Numbered from the stretch's first letter, positions 1-9,450 are shown. The stretch: DNA of 64,000 nt from Pseudomonas solani (GCF_026072635.1 NZ_AP023081.1:1448501-1512500), one strand, 5' to 3'. Notes: generated by a model not told the origin, from the sequence alone. Numbers and translations: made by a program.

Positions 1-3000
1 CAGGGTTTCGCCGGGCAGCTCCATGCCGTTGACCGAGACCTTGAGCCGGCCCTGCCCGTAGCCACCTAGGGCGCGCACCGGGATGCGCAGGGTGGTGCGC
101 TGGCCGTCGGCCAGTTGCAGCGGTGCGGTCTGGCTGCCGGGGCTGTCGGACAGGCGCAGCTGGCCTTCTGCTTCCAGGCGCACATCCAGTGCCTGGGGCT
201 TGCCGGAGAGGTTGGTCAGGTCCAGCGCCACGGTGGTTTCGTCGCCACCGGCAAGGAAGCGCGGCGCCGAGAGTTCGGCCACCAGGGGCGCGGCCACCAC
301 CGTCTTGGCTTCGGCCATGCCGTAGCGGTCGTCGCTCCAGGCCTGGGCCATCAGGCGCAGTTCGCCGTTGAAGTCGGGGATATCGAGGCTGAGCTCGCCC
401 TCGCCCTTGTCGTCCAGGGTCAGCGGCACGCTTTGCAGCGCCACCAGGCGCACCTGGGTCTGCGGACGCTTGCCACCGGCGGTGAGGCCGGCGTCACCGC
501 CAAAGGCGATGGATGCCAGGCGCCCCTGCCCCGCTTCGATGAGCTGGCCATAGACGTCGAGCTGGTCGGCGCCATAGGCCTTGCGCCCGAACAGCGCGGC
601 GAAGGGGTCCGGCGTGGCGTAGTTGGTGATGTTGAGGATGCCGACATCCACCGCGGCGACCAGCACACGCACCTGGCGCGCCGGGCTGCCATCGGCGTTC
701 CTGGCTTGCACATGCACCGCCAGCGGCTGGCTGGGGCGCATCTTCTCCGGGGCGCTGAGGGTCAGCGCCAGCTTGCGCTGGGCGCGGTCGATGGGCAGGT
801 GCAGCAGGCCGACGGCGCGGCGCGGGGTGACCCGCTCCTTGCGCTCGCCGGGGCGTACCACCAGGGCGCTGACGTACAGGTCGTGGCGCGCCCATTCGCG
901 GGCGATGGGGATCTCGAAGGCCTTGCCCTCGGCGGGCACCTCGATGCTCTGCCACCAGAGCGGGCCGTCAGCCGACTCCACCAGCAGGTAGCCGCTGCCG
1001 GCCGCGGGCGGGGTGACGGTGACCTTGGCCACCTCGCCTTCGCCGTAGGCGGGCTTGTCCAGCGCCAGCTTGACCTGGTCGGGGCGCACCGCGCCGCCGT
1101 CGGTGTTGTCCTGCCAGCGGTAGCCGGCCCAGAAGCGCAGGCTGCTGATAACACCGCTTTGCGGGTCTTCGACCTCGACGCGGTAGGCGCCCCACTCCAC
1201 CGGGAAGCTGACCTTGGTGGTGCCGTTGGCGGCGACGTCGACCAATTGCTCGTCGACGTTCAAGAACTTCTCGTTGTAGTGGTAGCTCCAGCCTTCGCCG
1301 TCGGAATAGTTCCAGTAGTAGTCACGACGCTCGCGCACCAGGCGCACCTTGAGGCCCTTGGCCTCCAGCTTGTTGCCGGCCGGGTCGGCCACCAGCAGCT
1401 CCACCTCGGCGAGGCTGTCGGTATCGACCGCCTCACCGTCGAACAGGGTGCGCAGGCCGGGCATGCGCGGCGCCGGCCAGACCGGCTGCTGCAGGCGTCG
1501 GGTGATGGGGCGGCCGCCGGTTTCCTGCAGGCTGGCCTGGAGGGTCAGTTGCAAGGGCGAGCGGGCGCTGGCCCAGCGACTGTCGATTTCCAGGGCGCCC
1601 TTGCCGGCTTCGTCGAGGGTGGTTTCATCCAGCTCGATGTCCTGGTTCAGTTCCTCCTCGGTCACCGAGCCGAACTGATAGCCGGGCAGGCTTTCCACCG
1701 CCTCGCGCAGGGGACGGACGTAGAGCTGGCCCAGTAGGCGGTTGCCCGAGGCCGGCGCGCCGTAGAGGTAACGGCCTTCGACCTGGAAGCGCGCCGCGTC
1801 GTCCGGCGCCAGGGGCTCGTCGCTGCCCTTGAGCTCCAGGGCCAGGCGCTCGGGGAGGAAGTCCTCGACCGAGAATTCGTAGAGTTCCTTGTGGCCGTTG
1901 CCCAGGTCCATCAGCAATTGCCAGCGGCCGGTGGGGGAGTCCCCGGAGAGCGGCAACTGGTACTGGTAGAGCCCGCCTTCGTCGGGGTTCCAGACGAAGC
2001 GGCGGCTGACCTGCTCGTCCGGGCGGCGCACCTCGACCGTCACCGGCTGGCCCGCCACCGCGCGGCCGTCGCCGTCACGCAGCAGGGCGTTGAGCAGCAC
2101 GGTCTCGCCGGGACGATAGAGATCACGCGGGCCGAATACGAAGAATTGCAGCGGGGTGGCCTGGGGCCCGGTGATGTCGAATTCGGAGAGGTCCAGCGAG
2201 GGGGTATCCAGGCGCAGCACGCTGGTCTGTTCGCCCTGGCGCGCCAGCAGCACGCGGGCTTCGCCCGTCAGCGGCAGCTGGGTATGGCCCTGGCCATCGG
2301 TCTTGCCCTTGGCGAGGACCTGGCCCTTGTCGCCGAGCAGTTCCAGTTCGACCTCGGCCTGGGCCTTGCCGCCTTCCAGGGCCTGTGTGAAGACGTCCAG
2401 GCGGTCCTGGTAGCGGTGGGCGGAGAGGCCGATGTCGCTGAGGCTGAACAGGGTCGCCGGGGTGTAGTAGCTGTAGCTGCCGGAGCGACGCATCACCGCG
2501 ACATAGACGCCGGGCTGCTTCATCGGCTCGAGGCCGGCGATGGGCAGCAGCAGGGTTTCGCGGGTGTTGCGTGCCGGCTTGAGGTCGAAGCGGCCGGTGT
2601 AGACCAGGTCCGCCATCTGCAGCAGGTTGTCGGCCTCCCAGACGCCCAGGGTGCCACGGCGGCCCCATTGGGCCAGCAGCGCGGGCAGCGAATCGGCGCG
2701 TACGCGGAAGAAGTCCACGTCCACCGCGTCGACGTTGAGGGCGATCACCGGCAGCCCTTCGGCGAGGCGGGTGGGCAGCAGCGAGCCCTGGCTGGCGAAG
2801 CCGACCGTGGCCTGCAGATCACGGGTCTGCAGGTGGGTGACGCTCTCGGCGGCCAGGCGCGCGTCGTTGACCGCGCGCACGCCGGGGTCGACGGTCAGCA
2901 CCAGGTTACGCTTGGGCTCGAGATGGCGCAGGCGCAATTCCATGAGGTTGTCGGAGAGCTCCCAGGCCCCATCCACCTTGCCGCGCTCGCTGTCCACCAG

Positions 3001-3282
3001 GTGCAGGCGCTCGGCGAACGGCTGCTCCGGGTCCAGGGGCACGGAGAAGGTCACGGCCAGCGTGCTGGAGCCGTCGAGCTGGGTTTCGGAAACGTCCACC
3101 ACCTTGAGCTCGCGGCCGGCGAAACGCTTGGCCAGCGCCCCGACATCGGCCGGCGCGCGCTGCTCCTGGACGGCGGCAGGCGGGGCGGGTGGCTTCTCGG
3201 CGGTGTGTTCGGGGGTGGAGGAATCGCAGGCGGCAAGAAGCCCCAGCGAGAGGGCCAGTAACAATCCTTTGTACGACGACAT
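1..3282 (-). CDS. Alpha-2-macroglobulin family lipoprotein (3' end outside window)
   Basis: The first 1094 codons are visible and the frame is still open at base 1. The N-terminus is a lipoprotein signal with lipobox LLAAC (Cys19) followed by Asp, a residue that in enterobacteria favours inner-membrane retention. The rest reads as a chain of beta-rich macroglobulin domains with MG2-like segments such as GPRDLYRPGETVLLNALLRD. Bacterial members (E. coli YfhM type, about 1600 residues) are periplasmic protease traps thought to protect against host or rival proteases, often beside penicillin-binding protein 1C. The thioester motif (CxEQ) and any pbpC neighbour would lie outside the window, so thioester status is unknown. 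The gene is transcribed away from the MATE transporter gene. Family call secure. Confidence 0.9.
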   Translation of the reverse strand, partial: MSSYKGLLLALSLGLLAACDSSTPEHTAEKPPAPPAAVQEQRAPADVGALAKRFAGRELKVVDVSETQLDGSSTLAVTFSVPLDPEQPFAERLHLVDSERGKVDGAWELSDNLMELRLRHLEPKRNLVLTVDPGVRAVNDARLAAESVTHLQTRDLQATVGFASQGSLLPTRLAEGLPVIALNVDAVDVDFFRVRADSLPALLAQWGRRGTLGVWEADNLLQMADLVYTGRFDLKPARNTRETLLLPIAGLEPMKQPGVYVAVMRRSGSYSYYTPATLFSLSDIGLSAHRYQDRLDVFTQALEGGKAQAEVELELLGDKGQVLAKGKTDGQGHTQLPLTGEARVLLARQGEQTSVLRLDTPSLDLSEFDITGPQATPLQFFVFGPRDLYRPGETVLLNALLRDGDGRAVAGQPVTVEVRRPDEQVSRRFVWNPDEGGLYQYQLPLSGDSPTGRWQLLMDLGNGHKELYEFSVEDFLPERLALELKGSDEPLAPDDAARFQVEGRYLYGAPASGNRLLGQLYVRPLREAVESLPGYQFGSVTEEELNQDIELDETTLDEAGKGALEIDSRWASARSPLQLTLQASLQETGGRPITRRLQQPVWPAPRMPGLRTLFDGEAVDTDSLAEVELLVADPAGNKLEAKGLKVRLVRERRDYYWNYSDGEGWSYHYNEKFLNVDEQLVDVAANGTTKVSFPVEWGAYRVEVEDPQSGVISSLRFWAGYRWQDNTDGGAVRPDQVKLALDKPAYGEGEVAKVTVTPPAAGSGYLLVESADGPLWWQSIEVPAEGKAFEIPIAREWARHDLYVSALVVRPGERKERVTPRRAVGLLHLPIDRAQRKLALTLSAPEKMRPSQPLAVHVQARNADGSPARQVRVLVAAVDVGILNITNYATPDPFAALFGRKAYGADQLDVYGQLIEAGQGRLASIAFGGDAGLTAGGKRPQTQVRLVALQSVPLTLDDKGEGELSLDIPDFNGELRLMAQAWSDDRYGMAEAKTVVAAPLVAELSAPRFLAGGDETTVALDLTNLSGKPQALDVRLEAEGQLRLSDSPGSQTAPLQLADGQRTTLRIPVRALGGYGQGRLKVSVNGMELPGETL

Positions 3283-3407
3283 GGTGACTCCGGGGAGGGG
3301 ACGCGCAGGTGCGCGCGCGGCAACTATAGACGAGCCCCGGCGTCCGTAAAGCCCCCTTTTTCACGCTTTTGCAACGCTATACTGCGCAGCCCTTCCGGAG
3401 CCTCAGA
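3283..3407. promoter_or_regulatory. Divergent promoter region, macroglobulin / MATE
   Basis: This 125-bp spacer separates two divergent genes. A plausible -10 for the MATE gene is TATACT at 3378-3383. On the other strand TATAGT (3328 down to 3323) could serve the macroglobulin gene. No convincing -35 box was found for either. Inference from motif match only. Confidence 0.4.
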
Positions 3408-4754
3408 ATGCGCGCCTTTCTCGATGCCTGGCGGCACGTTCCCACCCATCGCCGGGTCTGGGCGCTGGCCGCGCCGATGATCCTGTCCAACATCTCCGTG
3501 CCACTGGTGGCGCTGGTGGACAGCACAGTGGTGGGCCACCTGCCCCATGCCCACCAGCTGGGCGCCGTGGCGGTGGGCAGCACCCTCTATATGCTGCTGC
3601 TCGGGGTGCTGGGTTTCCTGCGCATGGGCACTACCGGCTTCGCCGCCCAGGCCGCCGGCCGCGCCGATGGCGGCGCGCTGCGCCAGGTGCTGCTGCAGGG
3701 CCTGGGCCTGGCGCTGGGCCTGGCCTCGTTGCTGGGGTTGCTGGCGGTGCCCTTCAGCAGCCTGGCCCTGGGGCTGATGAACCCCTCGGCCGAGCTGGAC
3801 GCCATGACCCGGGAATTCTTCCACCTGCGCCTGCTGGGCCTGCCGGCGGCCCTGGCCAACTACGCGCTGGTGGGCTGGTTCCTCGGCACCCAGAACGCCC
3901 GGGCGCCGCTGGCCATCCTGCTGGGCACCAACCTGACCAACATCGCCCTGGCGCTGTGGTTCGTCCTCGGGCTCGACCTGGGCGTGGCCGGCGCGGCCCA
4001 GGCGGCGGTGATCGCCGAGTGGACGGGCGCGGCCATCGGCCTGGCGCTGACCCGTGGCGCCCTGCGCCGCCACCCCGGGCGCATCGACTGGCCGGCCCTG
4101 CGCCTGTGGCGCGCCTGGCGCCCGCTGCTGACGGTGAACCGCGACATCTTCATCCGCTCACTGGCGCTGCAACTGGTGTTCTTCCTGCTGACGGTGCAGG
4201 GCACGCGCATGGGCGACGCCACGGTGGCGGCCAACGCCCTGCTGCTCAACGGCCTGCTCGTGACCGCCTACGCCCTGGACGGGCTGGCCCATGCGGTGGA
4301 GGCCCTGTGCGGCCACGCCATCGGCGCGCGCAACCGCCTGGAACTGCGCCGCGCGCTGCTGGTGGCCGGTGCCTGGTCGTTGCTGGCGAGCCTGGCCTTC
4401 GCGCTGTTCTTCGCTGTGGCCGGGGGGCTATTCATCGACATGCAGAGCGACATCGGGGAGGTGCGCGCGGTCGCTCACGTCTATCTTCCTTATCTGGCGG
4501 TGCTGCCCCTGGTGGCGGTGTGGAGCTACCTGCTGGACGGCCTGTTCATCGGCGCCACCCGGGCCCGCGAGATGCGCGATGCCATGCTGCTGGCGGTGGC
4601 ACTGAGCCTGCCCCTGGGGGGGCTGCTGCAGGCACAGGGGAACCATGGCCTATGGCTGGCGTTCCTTTGTTTTATGCTGTTGCGCGGCCTGAGCCTTGGC
4701 GCCTTCGCCTGGCGCCTGTCCCGAAGCGACGCCTGGTTCACGCATGAGAACTGA
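3408..4754 (+). CDS. MATE family efflux transporter (DinF-like)
   Basis: This 448-residue polytopic inner-membrane protein has about twelve hydrophobic segments. It begins with the MATE signature region (residues about 12-45, WALAAPMILSNISVPLVALV then DSTVVGHL), where VDSTVVGHL is typical of the DinF branch. MATE proteins export cationic drugs and metabolites using Na+ or H+ gradients. The ATG at 3408 has CCGGAG eight bases upstream, and an upstream TTG in the same frame is less likely. The stop is 13 bp before the next gene's start, so co-transcription with the cyclase is likely. The substrate cannot be predicted. Confidence 0.9.
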   Translation: MRAFLDAWRHVPTHRRVWALAAPMILSNISVPLVALVDSTVVGHLPHAHQLGAVAVGSTLYMLLLGVLGFLRMGTTGFAAQAAGRADGGALRQVLLQGLGLALGLASLLGLLAVPFSSLALGLMNPSAELDAMTREFFHLRLLGLPAALANYALVGWFLGTQNARAPLAILLGTNLTNIALALWFVLGLDLGVAGAAQAAVIAEWTGAAIGLALTRGALRRHPGRIDWPALRLWRAWRPLLTVNRDIFIRSLALQLVFFLLTVQGTRMGDATVAANALLLNGLLVTAYALDGLAHAVEALCGHAIGARNRLELRRALLVAGAWSLLASLAFALFFAVAGGLFIDMQSDIGEVRAVAHVYLPYLAVLPLVAVWSYLLDGLFIGATRAREMRDAMLLAVALSLPLGGLLQAQGNHGLWLAFLCFMLLRGLSLGAFAWRLSRSDAWFTHEN

Positions 4755-4767
4755 CTGGAGGAATCCC

Positions 4768-5796
4768 ATGCTCGCCGCTCCGTGCTTCCCCGAAGAAGAT
4801 CGACGCCAGAAGGCCCTGGATGAACAGGACATCCTGGACACCCCCGCCGAGCTCTACCTCGACACCCTGGTGCGCCTGACCCAGGAGCTGTTCCAGGTGG
4901 AAACGGTGCTGATCAGCCTGGTGGACCGCAACCGCCAGTGGTTCAAGGCACGCATCGGCCTCGAGGCCGCGGAAACCCCACGCGACATTTCCTTCTGCGG
5001 CCACGCCATCCTCGGCAACGGCCCGCTGCTGATTCCCGACGCGCGCACCGACGCGCGCTTCAGCGACAACCCGCTGGTGGTGGGGGCGCCCTTCATCCGC
5101 TTCTATGCCGGCCAGCCGCTGTTCTCCAGCAATGCGCTGCCCATCGGCACCCTGTGCATGCTCGACCCCAGGCCGCGCACCCTGAACCAGCAGGAGCTGT
5201 TCCGCCTGCGCGACCTGGCGACCCTGGCCGAGGGCTACCTGCAACTGCGCGGCATGGCCCAGCAGACGCAGAACCTGCGCCGCGCGGTGGACCGCGAGCA
5301 GCGCAAGGCCCTGATCGACCCGCTGACCCAGCTGTGGAACCGGGGCGCCCTGTCGCAGTTCTTCCCCAAGGAGATGGCGCGGATGAACAAGGCCGGGCTG
5401 CGCCTGGGGGTGATCTACGCCGACCTCGACCACTTCAAGCGCATCAACGACCAGCACGGCCACGCCGCCGGCGACCAGGTGCTGTGGGAAAGCTCGCGGC
5501 GCATGACCGCGACGCTGCGCCCCGACGACCTGCTGGTGCGCATCGGTGGCGAGGAGTTCGTCGCCCTGGTGGCGGTGCATGATGGCGAGGAACTGAACCA
5601 TATCGCCGAGCGCCTGCGCCGCTGCATCGAAGAGAAGCCCATGCGCGCCGCCGGCCAGGAACTGGCCCAGACCCTCAGCGCCGGCACCCTGCTGGTGAGC
5701 CCCGAGCAATCGCAGAACGAGGCCCTGGACCTGGCCGACCGGGCCCTGTACCGAGCCAAGCAGAACGGCCGCAATCGCGTGGAGAGCGCCAACTGA
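4768..5796 (+). CDS. GAF-GGDEF diguanylate cyclase
   Basis: This 342-residue cytoplasmic protein has an N-terminal GAF domain (about 24-165) and a C-terminal GGDEF domain (about 180-342). The active-site motif is intact as GGEEF (260-264), and the allosteric inhibition site RxxD lies exactly five residues upstream (RPDD). It should therefore make cyclic di-GMP from GTP and be product-inhibited. What the GAF domain senses is unknown. The start at 4768 follows CTGGAGG, and the gene is probably co-transcribed with the MATE gene 13 bp upstream. Confidence 0.92.
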   Translation: MLAAPCFPEEDRRQKALDEQDILDTPAELYLDTLVRLTQELFQVETVLISLVDRNRQWFKARIGLEAAETPRDISFCGHAILGNGPLLIPDARTDARFSDNPLVVGAPFIRFYAGQPLFSSNALPIGTLCMLDPRPRTLNQQELFRLRDLATLAEGYLQLRGMAQQTQNLRRAVDREQRKALIDPLTQLWNRGALSQFFPKEMARMNKAGLRLGVIYADLDHFKRINDQHGHAAGDQVLWESSRRMTATLRPDDLLVRIGGEEFVALVAVHDGEELNHIAERLRRCIEEKPMRAAGQELAQTLSAGTLLVSPEQSQNEALDLADRALYRAKQNGRNRVESAN

Positions 5797-5845
5797 CGCG
5801 GCTGCCCCCTATAAGAAACACCCCTGATGACCTGAAGGAGTTCAC

Positions 5846-6301
5846 ATGGCTCAAGCCATTGCCGCGTACCTGCACTACCTGTCGATCTTCCTGCTGTTCT
5901 CGCTGCTGGTCCTGGAGCACCGCCTGTTCAAGCTGCCCCTGGACCTGGAGCGCGCGCGCAGCCTGATCCGGGTGGACATCGCCTACGGCCTGAGCGCCGG
6001 CCTGGTGCTGGCCACCGGCCTGGCACGGGTGCTGTGGTACGGCAAGGGCACCGAGTACTACCTGAAGAACAGCCTGTTCCACGCCAAGATCGGGCTGTTC
6101 ATCCTGGTGGCGCTGCTGTCCGCGCTGCCGACCTTCGTCTTCCTCAACTGGCGCAACGAACTGAAGGCCGGCCAGGTGCCTCAGGTCAGCCCGAAGACCG
6201 CCAAGCTGGTGATCATGGCGATCCGCCTGGAGCTGTTGCTGGCGCTGGTCATCCCGCTGCTGGCCGCGCTGATGGCGCGCGGGTTCGGCGTGATCTCCTG
6301 A
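5846..6301 (+). CDS. DUF2214 family membrane protein
   Basis: The 151-residue protein has four predicted membrane spans (about residues 5-22, 44-64, 82-102 and 124-146). Its start, MAQAIAAYLHYLSIFLLFS, and the GLARVLWYGKG segment match what I know of DUF2214, an uncharacterised family common in Pseudomonas. AAGGAG precedes the ATG. It lies 49 bp after the cyclase gene and could be co-transcribed. Function unknown. Confidence 0.8.
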   Translation: MAQAIAAYLHYLSIFLLFSLLVLEHRLFKLPLDLERARSLIRVDIAYGLSAGLVLATGLARVLWYGKGTEYYLKNSLFHAKIGLFILVALLSALPTFVFLNWRNELKAGQVPQVSPKTAKLVIMAIRLELLLALVIPLLAALMARGFGVIS

Positions 6302-6329
6302 TCGTCACGTCGCTCGCGCCGCGCCTTGC

Positions 6330-6953
6330 TCAGGCGGGAACGCCGGGGAAAGGCGCTGCCGCGAAATAGGGGTTGTTGGCCAGGCGCGCCCGCGCCTGCT
6401 GCAGGGTTTCGGCCACCACCTCCGGCCCCTGGGCCAGTCCCTGCAGGTGGACGAACTCCACATGGTGCAGGCCGATCACGCCGAGGATGTGGCGCAGGTA
6501 GGGCGAGAGGAAATCCGCCTGGCTGGCCTTGGCACCCAGGTAGTTGCCACCGGAGCTGACCACCACGAAGGTCGGGCGGTCTTCCAGCAGGCCTTCCTTG
6601 TTGCCGTCGACCATGGTGAAGCTGCGCTGGATGCGCACCACGTAGTCCAGCCAGAGCTTGAGCGCCGCCGGCACCATGTAGTTGTGCATGGGCGTGGAAA
6701 TCACCAGGTAGTGGGCGCTCTCCACCTCGCCGATCAGTTGCTCGGACAACGCCAGGGCCGGGTCCTCGCGGTGGGCGCGGCCGGTCACCGCCCGGGCGTA
6801 GTCGCCACACAAGGGCAGCAACGGTTCACGCACCAGGTTGCGCACGGTGATCTGGGCGTTGGCGTGGATGCGCTCGGCCATCTCCCGGGCCAGTTGGCCG
6901 CCAGGGGATGCGTCTTCATTGGGGCTGCATTCGATCAGCAATACACGGGGCAT
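6330..6953 (-). CDS. azoR: FMN-dependent NADH-azoreductase
   Basis: The 207-residue flavodoxin-fold quinone/azo reductase starts PRVLLIECSPNEDASPGG, the usual FMN-phosphate loop region. It carries the family's STPMHNYMVPAALKLWLDYV and VVSSGGNY motifs. Such enzymes reduce quinones and azo compounds with two electrons from NAD(P)H in the cytosol. It is the second gene of a two-gene operon; its start is two bases after the acetyltransferase stop. Specificity among azoreductase paralogues cannot be assigned from sequence. Confidence 0.88.
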   Translation of the reverse strand: MPRVLLIECSPNEDASPGGQLAREMAERIHANAQITVRNLVREPLLPLCGDYARAVTGRAHREDPALALSEQLIGEVESAHYLVISTPMHNYMVPAALKLWLDYVVRIQRSFTMVDGNKEGLLEDRPTFVVVSSGGNYLGAKASQADFLSPYLRHILGVIGLHHVEFVHLQGLAQGPEVVAETLQQARARLANNPYFAAAPFPGVPA

Positions 6954-6955
6954 GA

Positions 6956-7429
6956 TCAGTCCTCCTCGGGACGGAGCGTGGGGGTGGGCAATGGCCGGCT
7001 GAAGTGCAGGCCGGTGAACAGCAGGCCCTGGCGGAAATAAAAGCGCTGCGCCAGGGAATTCGCCAGTGCCGTATCCAGCACCAGGCGCTGGCAACCGAGC
7101 TGGCTGCCGATCCGTGCCAGCTCATCCAGCAACTGGCCGCCGAGCCCCTGGCTGCGTTGTTGCGGGTCAGCCACCAGGTCGTCGACATAGATGAAGCGGC
7201 CGTGGATCAGGTTCTCCAGTTCGCGGTAGCCGGCCAGGGCCAGCACCTGGCCGCCACGCCAGGCACCCAGCAAACGGTAACCCTGCTTCGCCTGGCGACG
7301 CACGCGCTGGATGAACACCTCGGGGTCGGGCAACTGCGGGCGCAGCGCCTGCATCACCGGGAAGGCCGCGCGCAACTGTGGGTCGCTCTCCAGGTGCAGC
7401 AGTTCGATGGGGCTGGGCTGATCGGGCAT
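6956..7429 (-). CDS. GNAT family N-acetyltransferase
   Basis: This 157-residue single-domain acetyltransferase has the acetyl-CoA motif A region YVDDLVADPQQRSQGLGGQL (about residues 81-100), including the Q/RxxGxG/A pyrophosphate loop. The substrate is unknown. It lies directly upstream of the azoreductase (two bases between them) and 87 bp from the divergent MocR-type regulator, a layout in which the regulator often controls the divergent operon. Confidence 0.85.
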   Translation of the reverse strand: MPDQPSPIELLHLESDPQLRAAFPVMQALRPQLPDPEVFIQRVRRQAKQGYRLLGAWRGGQVLALAGYRELENLIHGRFIYVDDLVADPQQRSQGLGGQLLDELARIGSQLGCQRLVLDTALANSLAQRFYFRQGLLFTGLHFSRPLPTPTLRPEED

Positions 7430-7516
7430 GGCCGCTTTCCTCTTCGCTGGGAGCCGCTACTCTAGGCAGGCCATGGACCAGCAACCAGGGCCAAGAATCA
7501 TCGAAACGACTGGGAC

Positions 7517-8962
7517 ATGAGCATGCCGAGCCGCCCCCTGCCCTTCCACCTCGACCGCGACCTGGGCACCCCGGTGTACCTGCAGCTGTACCAGCGCTTT
7601 CGCGAGGCCATCGAGCAGGGCCGGCTGCAGCCCGGCGCCCGGGTGCCGTCGCTGCGCAGCCTGGCCAGCGAACTGAACCTGGCGCGGGGCACGGTGGAGG
7701 TGGCCTACCAGATGCTGATCGCCGAAGGTTATCTGCTGGCACGTGGCCCCGCCGGGACCTGCGTCTCGCCCCGGCTGACCCCGACGCCCCGGCCCGCCTT
7801 GCGTGCCAGCCGCCCGGCCAGGGCCGAAAGCCCTCACACGGCAGAGGCCTCGCCCGAGCCCTTCCAGCTCGGCCTGCCGGCCCTGGATGCCTTCCCACGC
7901 AAGCTCTGGGCACGCCTGGCGGCCCGGCGCCTGCGCGAGCTGGGCGGCAGCGCACTGATGGTGCCGGCCCCTGCCGGCCACCTCGCCCTGCGCGCGAGCC
8001 TGGCGGGCTACCTCGGCATCTCCCGGGGCATCCACTGCCGGCCCGAGCAGGTGTTCATCACCGCCGGCCACCGCGCCAGCCTGGCCCTGGTGCAGCGCGC
8101 ACTGATGCGGCCGGGCGAGGCCATCTGGCTGGAGGACCCCGGCTACCCCCATGCCCGCCAATTGCTGGAAGGGCTCGGCATGCGCGGCGTGCCAGTGCCG
8201 GTGGACGGTGAAGGGCTGCGGGTGGAGGACGGCCTGCGCCTGGCACCCGAAGCGCGCTTCGCCCTGGTCACCCCCACGCACCAGAGCCCCACCGGCGTGG
8301 CGCTGTCGCTGCCCCGGCGCCTGGCCCTGCTGGAGCGGGCGCGGCAGATGCAGGGCTGGGTGATCGAAGACGACTACGACAGCGAATACCGCTACCAGGG
8401 CCGGCCGCTGCCCGCGCTCAAGAGCCTCGACCGCGACGGCCGCGTGCTCTACACCGGGACCTTCAGCAAGGTCCTCTACCCCGGCCTGCGCCTGGCCTAC
8501 CTGGTAGTGCCGGAGCGTGAGGTGGAGCGCTTCCGCGACGTCGCCGCGCTGTTCCTCGGCGGCGGCAGCGAACTGCTGCAGGCGACGACGGCCGACTTCA
8601 TCGACCAGGGCCACTTCGCCCGCCACCTCAAGAAGATGCGCAGCCTCTACGCCCGCCGCCGAGCCCACACCTGCGAGGCGCTGTTGGCGCATTGCGGCGA
8701 ATGGCTGCGCATGGACCCGCAGGCCGGCGGCATGCACCTGCTGGCCCGCCTCGCCCCCGGCAGCGACGACCGCACCCTGGCCGACAGCGCCCAGGCAGCG
8801 GGCCTGGCGGTCGCCGCGCTGTCGCGCTGGTACCTGGGCGAAGGCGGCGCACCGGGGCTGCTGCTCGGCTTCACCAATATCGCCACGGCCGAGGAGGCAC
8901 GGGCATTGGCGGGGCGGTTGCGGAGTGTGTTGGAGGAATGTGGGCAGCCGATGGGCGAATGA
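7517..8962 (+). CDS. MocR-type GntR/aminotransferase transcriptional regulator
   Basis: This 481-residue fusion has an N-terminal GntR winged helix (about 15-85, with VPSLRSLASELNLARGTVEV) and a PLP-dependent fold-type I aminotransferase-like domain (about 110-475). The PLP lysine lies in GTFSKVLYPGLRLAY and the cofactor Asp/Tyr in EDDYDSEYRY. MocR/PdxR proteins usually sense PLP or an amino-compound adduct. It diverges from the acetyltransferase-azoreductase pair, its probable target. The stop codon lies inside the left copy of an 8-bp target duplication made by an element inserted just downstream. Confidence 0.92.
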   Translation: MSMPSRPLPFHLDRDLGTPVYLQLYQRFREAIEQGRLQPGARVPSLRSLASELNLARGTVEVAYQMLIAEGYLLARGPAGTCVSPRLTPTPRPALRASRPARAESPHTAEASPEPFQLGLPALDAFPRKLWARLAARRLRELGGSALMVPAPAGHLALRASLAGYLGISRGIHCRPEQVFITAGHRASLALVQRALMRPGEAIWLEDPGYPHARQLLEGLGMRGVPVPVDGEGLRVEDGLRLAPEARFALVTPTHQSPTGVALSLPRRLALLERARQMQGWVIEDDYDSEYRYQGRPLPALKSLDRDGRVLYTGTFSKVLYPGLRLAYLVVPEREVERFRDVAALFLGGGSELLQATTADFIDQGHFARHLKKMRSLYARRRAHTCEALLAHCGEWLRMDPQAGGMHLLARLAPGSDDRTLADSAQAAGLAVAALSRWYLGEGGAPGLLLGFTNIATAEEARALAGRLRSVLEECGQPMGE

Positions 8963-9049
8963 ATTGGCTCTGTCGGCGTTAGCTGTTGTGGTTTTAATGC
9001 AGGCGCTCAAGCACGGTACTTTCCGGGCGCTTGAGGGTTTGTGCCACCT

Positions 9050-9086
9050 CCACCGCATGGGTTTCGCTTCGCTCTACACCATCCTA
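9050..9086. repeat. REP-like palindrome inside the 538-bp element
   Basis: The segment GGGTTTCGCTTCGCTCTAC followed by ACCATCCTACG is nearly the reverse complement of the REP hairpin at 42195-42225. One arm has a C-to-A change. It shows that the element carries a REP of the same family found near urease. Confidence 0.6.
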
Positions 9087-9284
9087 CGAAAGCCTGTGCG
9101 CACCGCGTGGCGATGCGCTGGACGAAGAAAGTTGGAGCAGCCGCCAAGGCCCCTCCAGGAGGCCGAACGCAGTCGTTGCGCCGGGGGACGAGCGGCATGG
9201 ATGCCGCGAGAGGCGCGCCAGGCCATGGATGGCCCATCGCGCCGGCCCCCAGACGACGCTTGCGGCGAACGCACTTCAGTGCGG

Positions 9285-9450
9285 CCCGAAGGGCGAGCGT
9301 AGCGAGTAACGACGATGGAGTGAGGGAACCCCGGCGGAGCCGGGGCCGTATGATGGGGCAAGTTTTTTGGTTCCTTTTCACCGGGCTGGCGTTCCAGCGA
9401 TTGGAAAAGGGACTCGCCCGGGAGGGCGAAACCAGAAGCACCAACAAAAC
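9285..9450. other. Recurrent intergenic block inside the element, no credible gene
   Basis: This stretch has GC-rich hairpins (CCCCGGCGGAGCCGGGG at 9331-9347), then a T-rich run GTTTTTTGGTTCCTTTTC, and later GGAAAAGGGACTCGCC. I recall blocks of this pattern as common, non-coding multi-copy sequence in Pseudomonas and Xanthomonas intergenic regions. Frames across it stay open but are low-complexity and end at the element border, so I do not call a gene. Confidence 0.45.

Noticed and set aside
115..3261. Long forward-strand open frames opposite the macroglobulin gene
   Set aside because: High-GC codon bias opens antisense frames. The reverse-strand frame is continuous for 1094 codons with a lipoprotein signal and family motifs.
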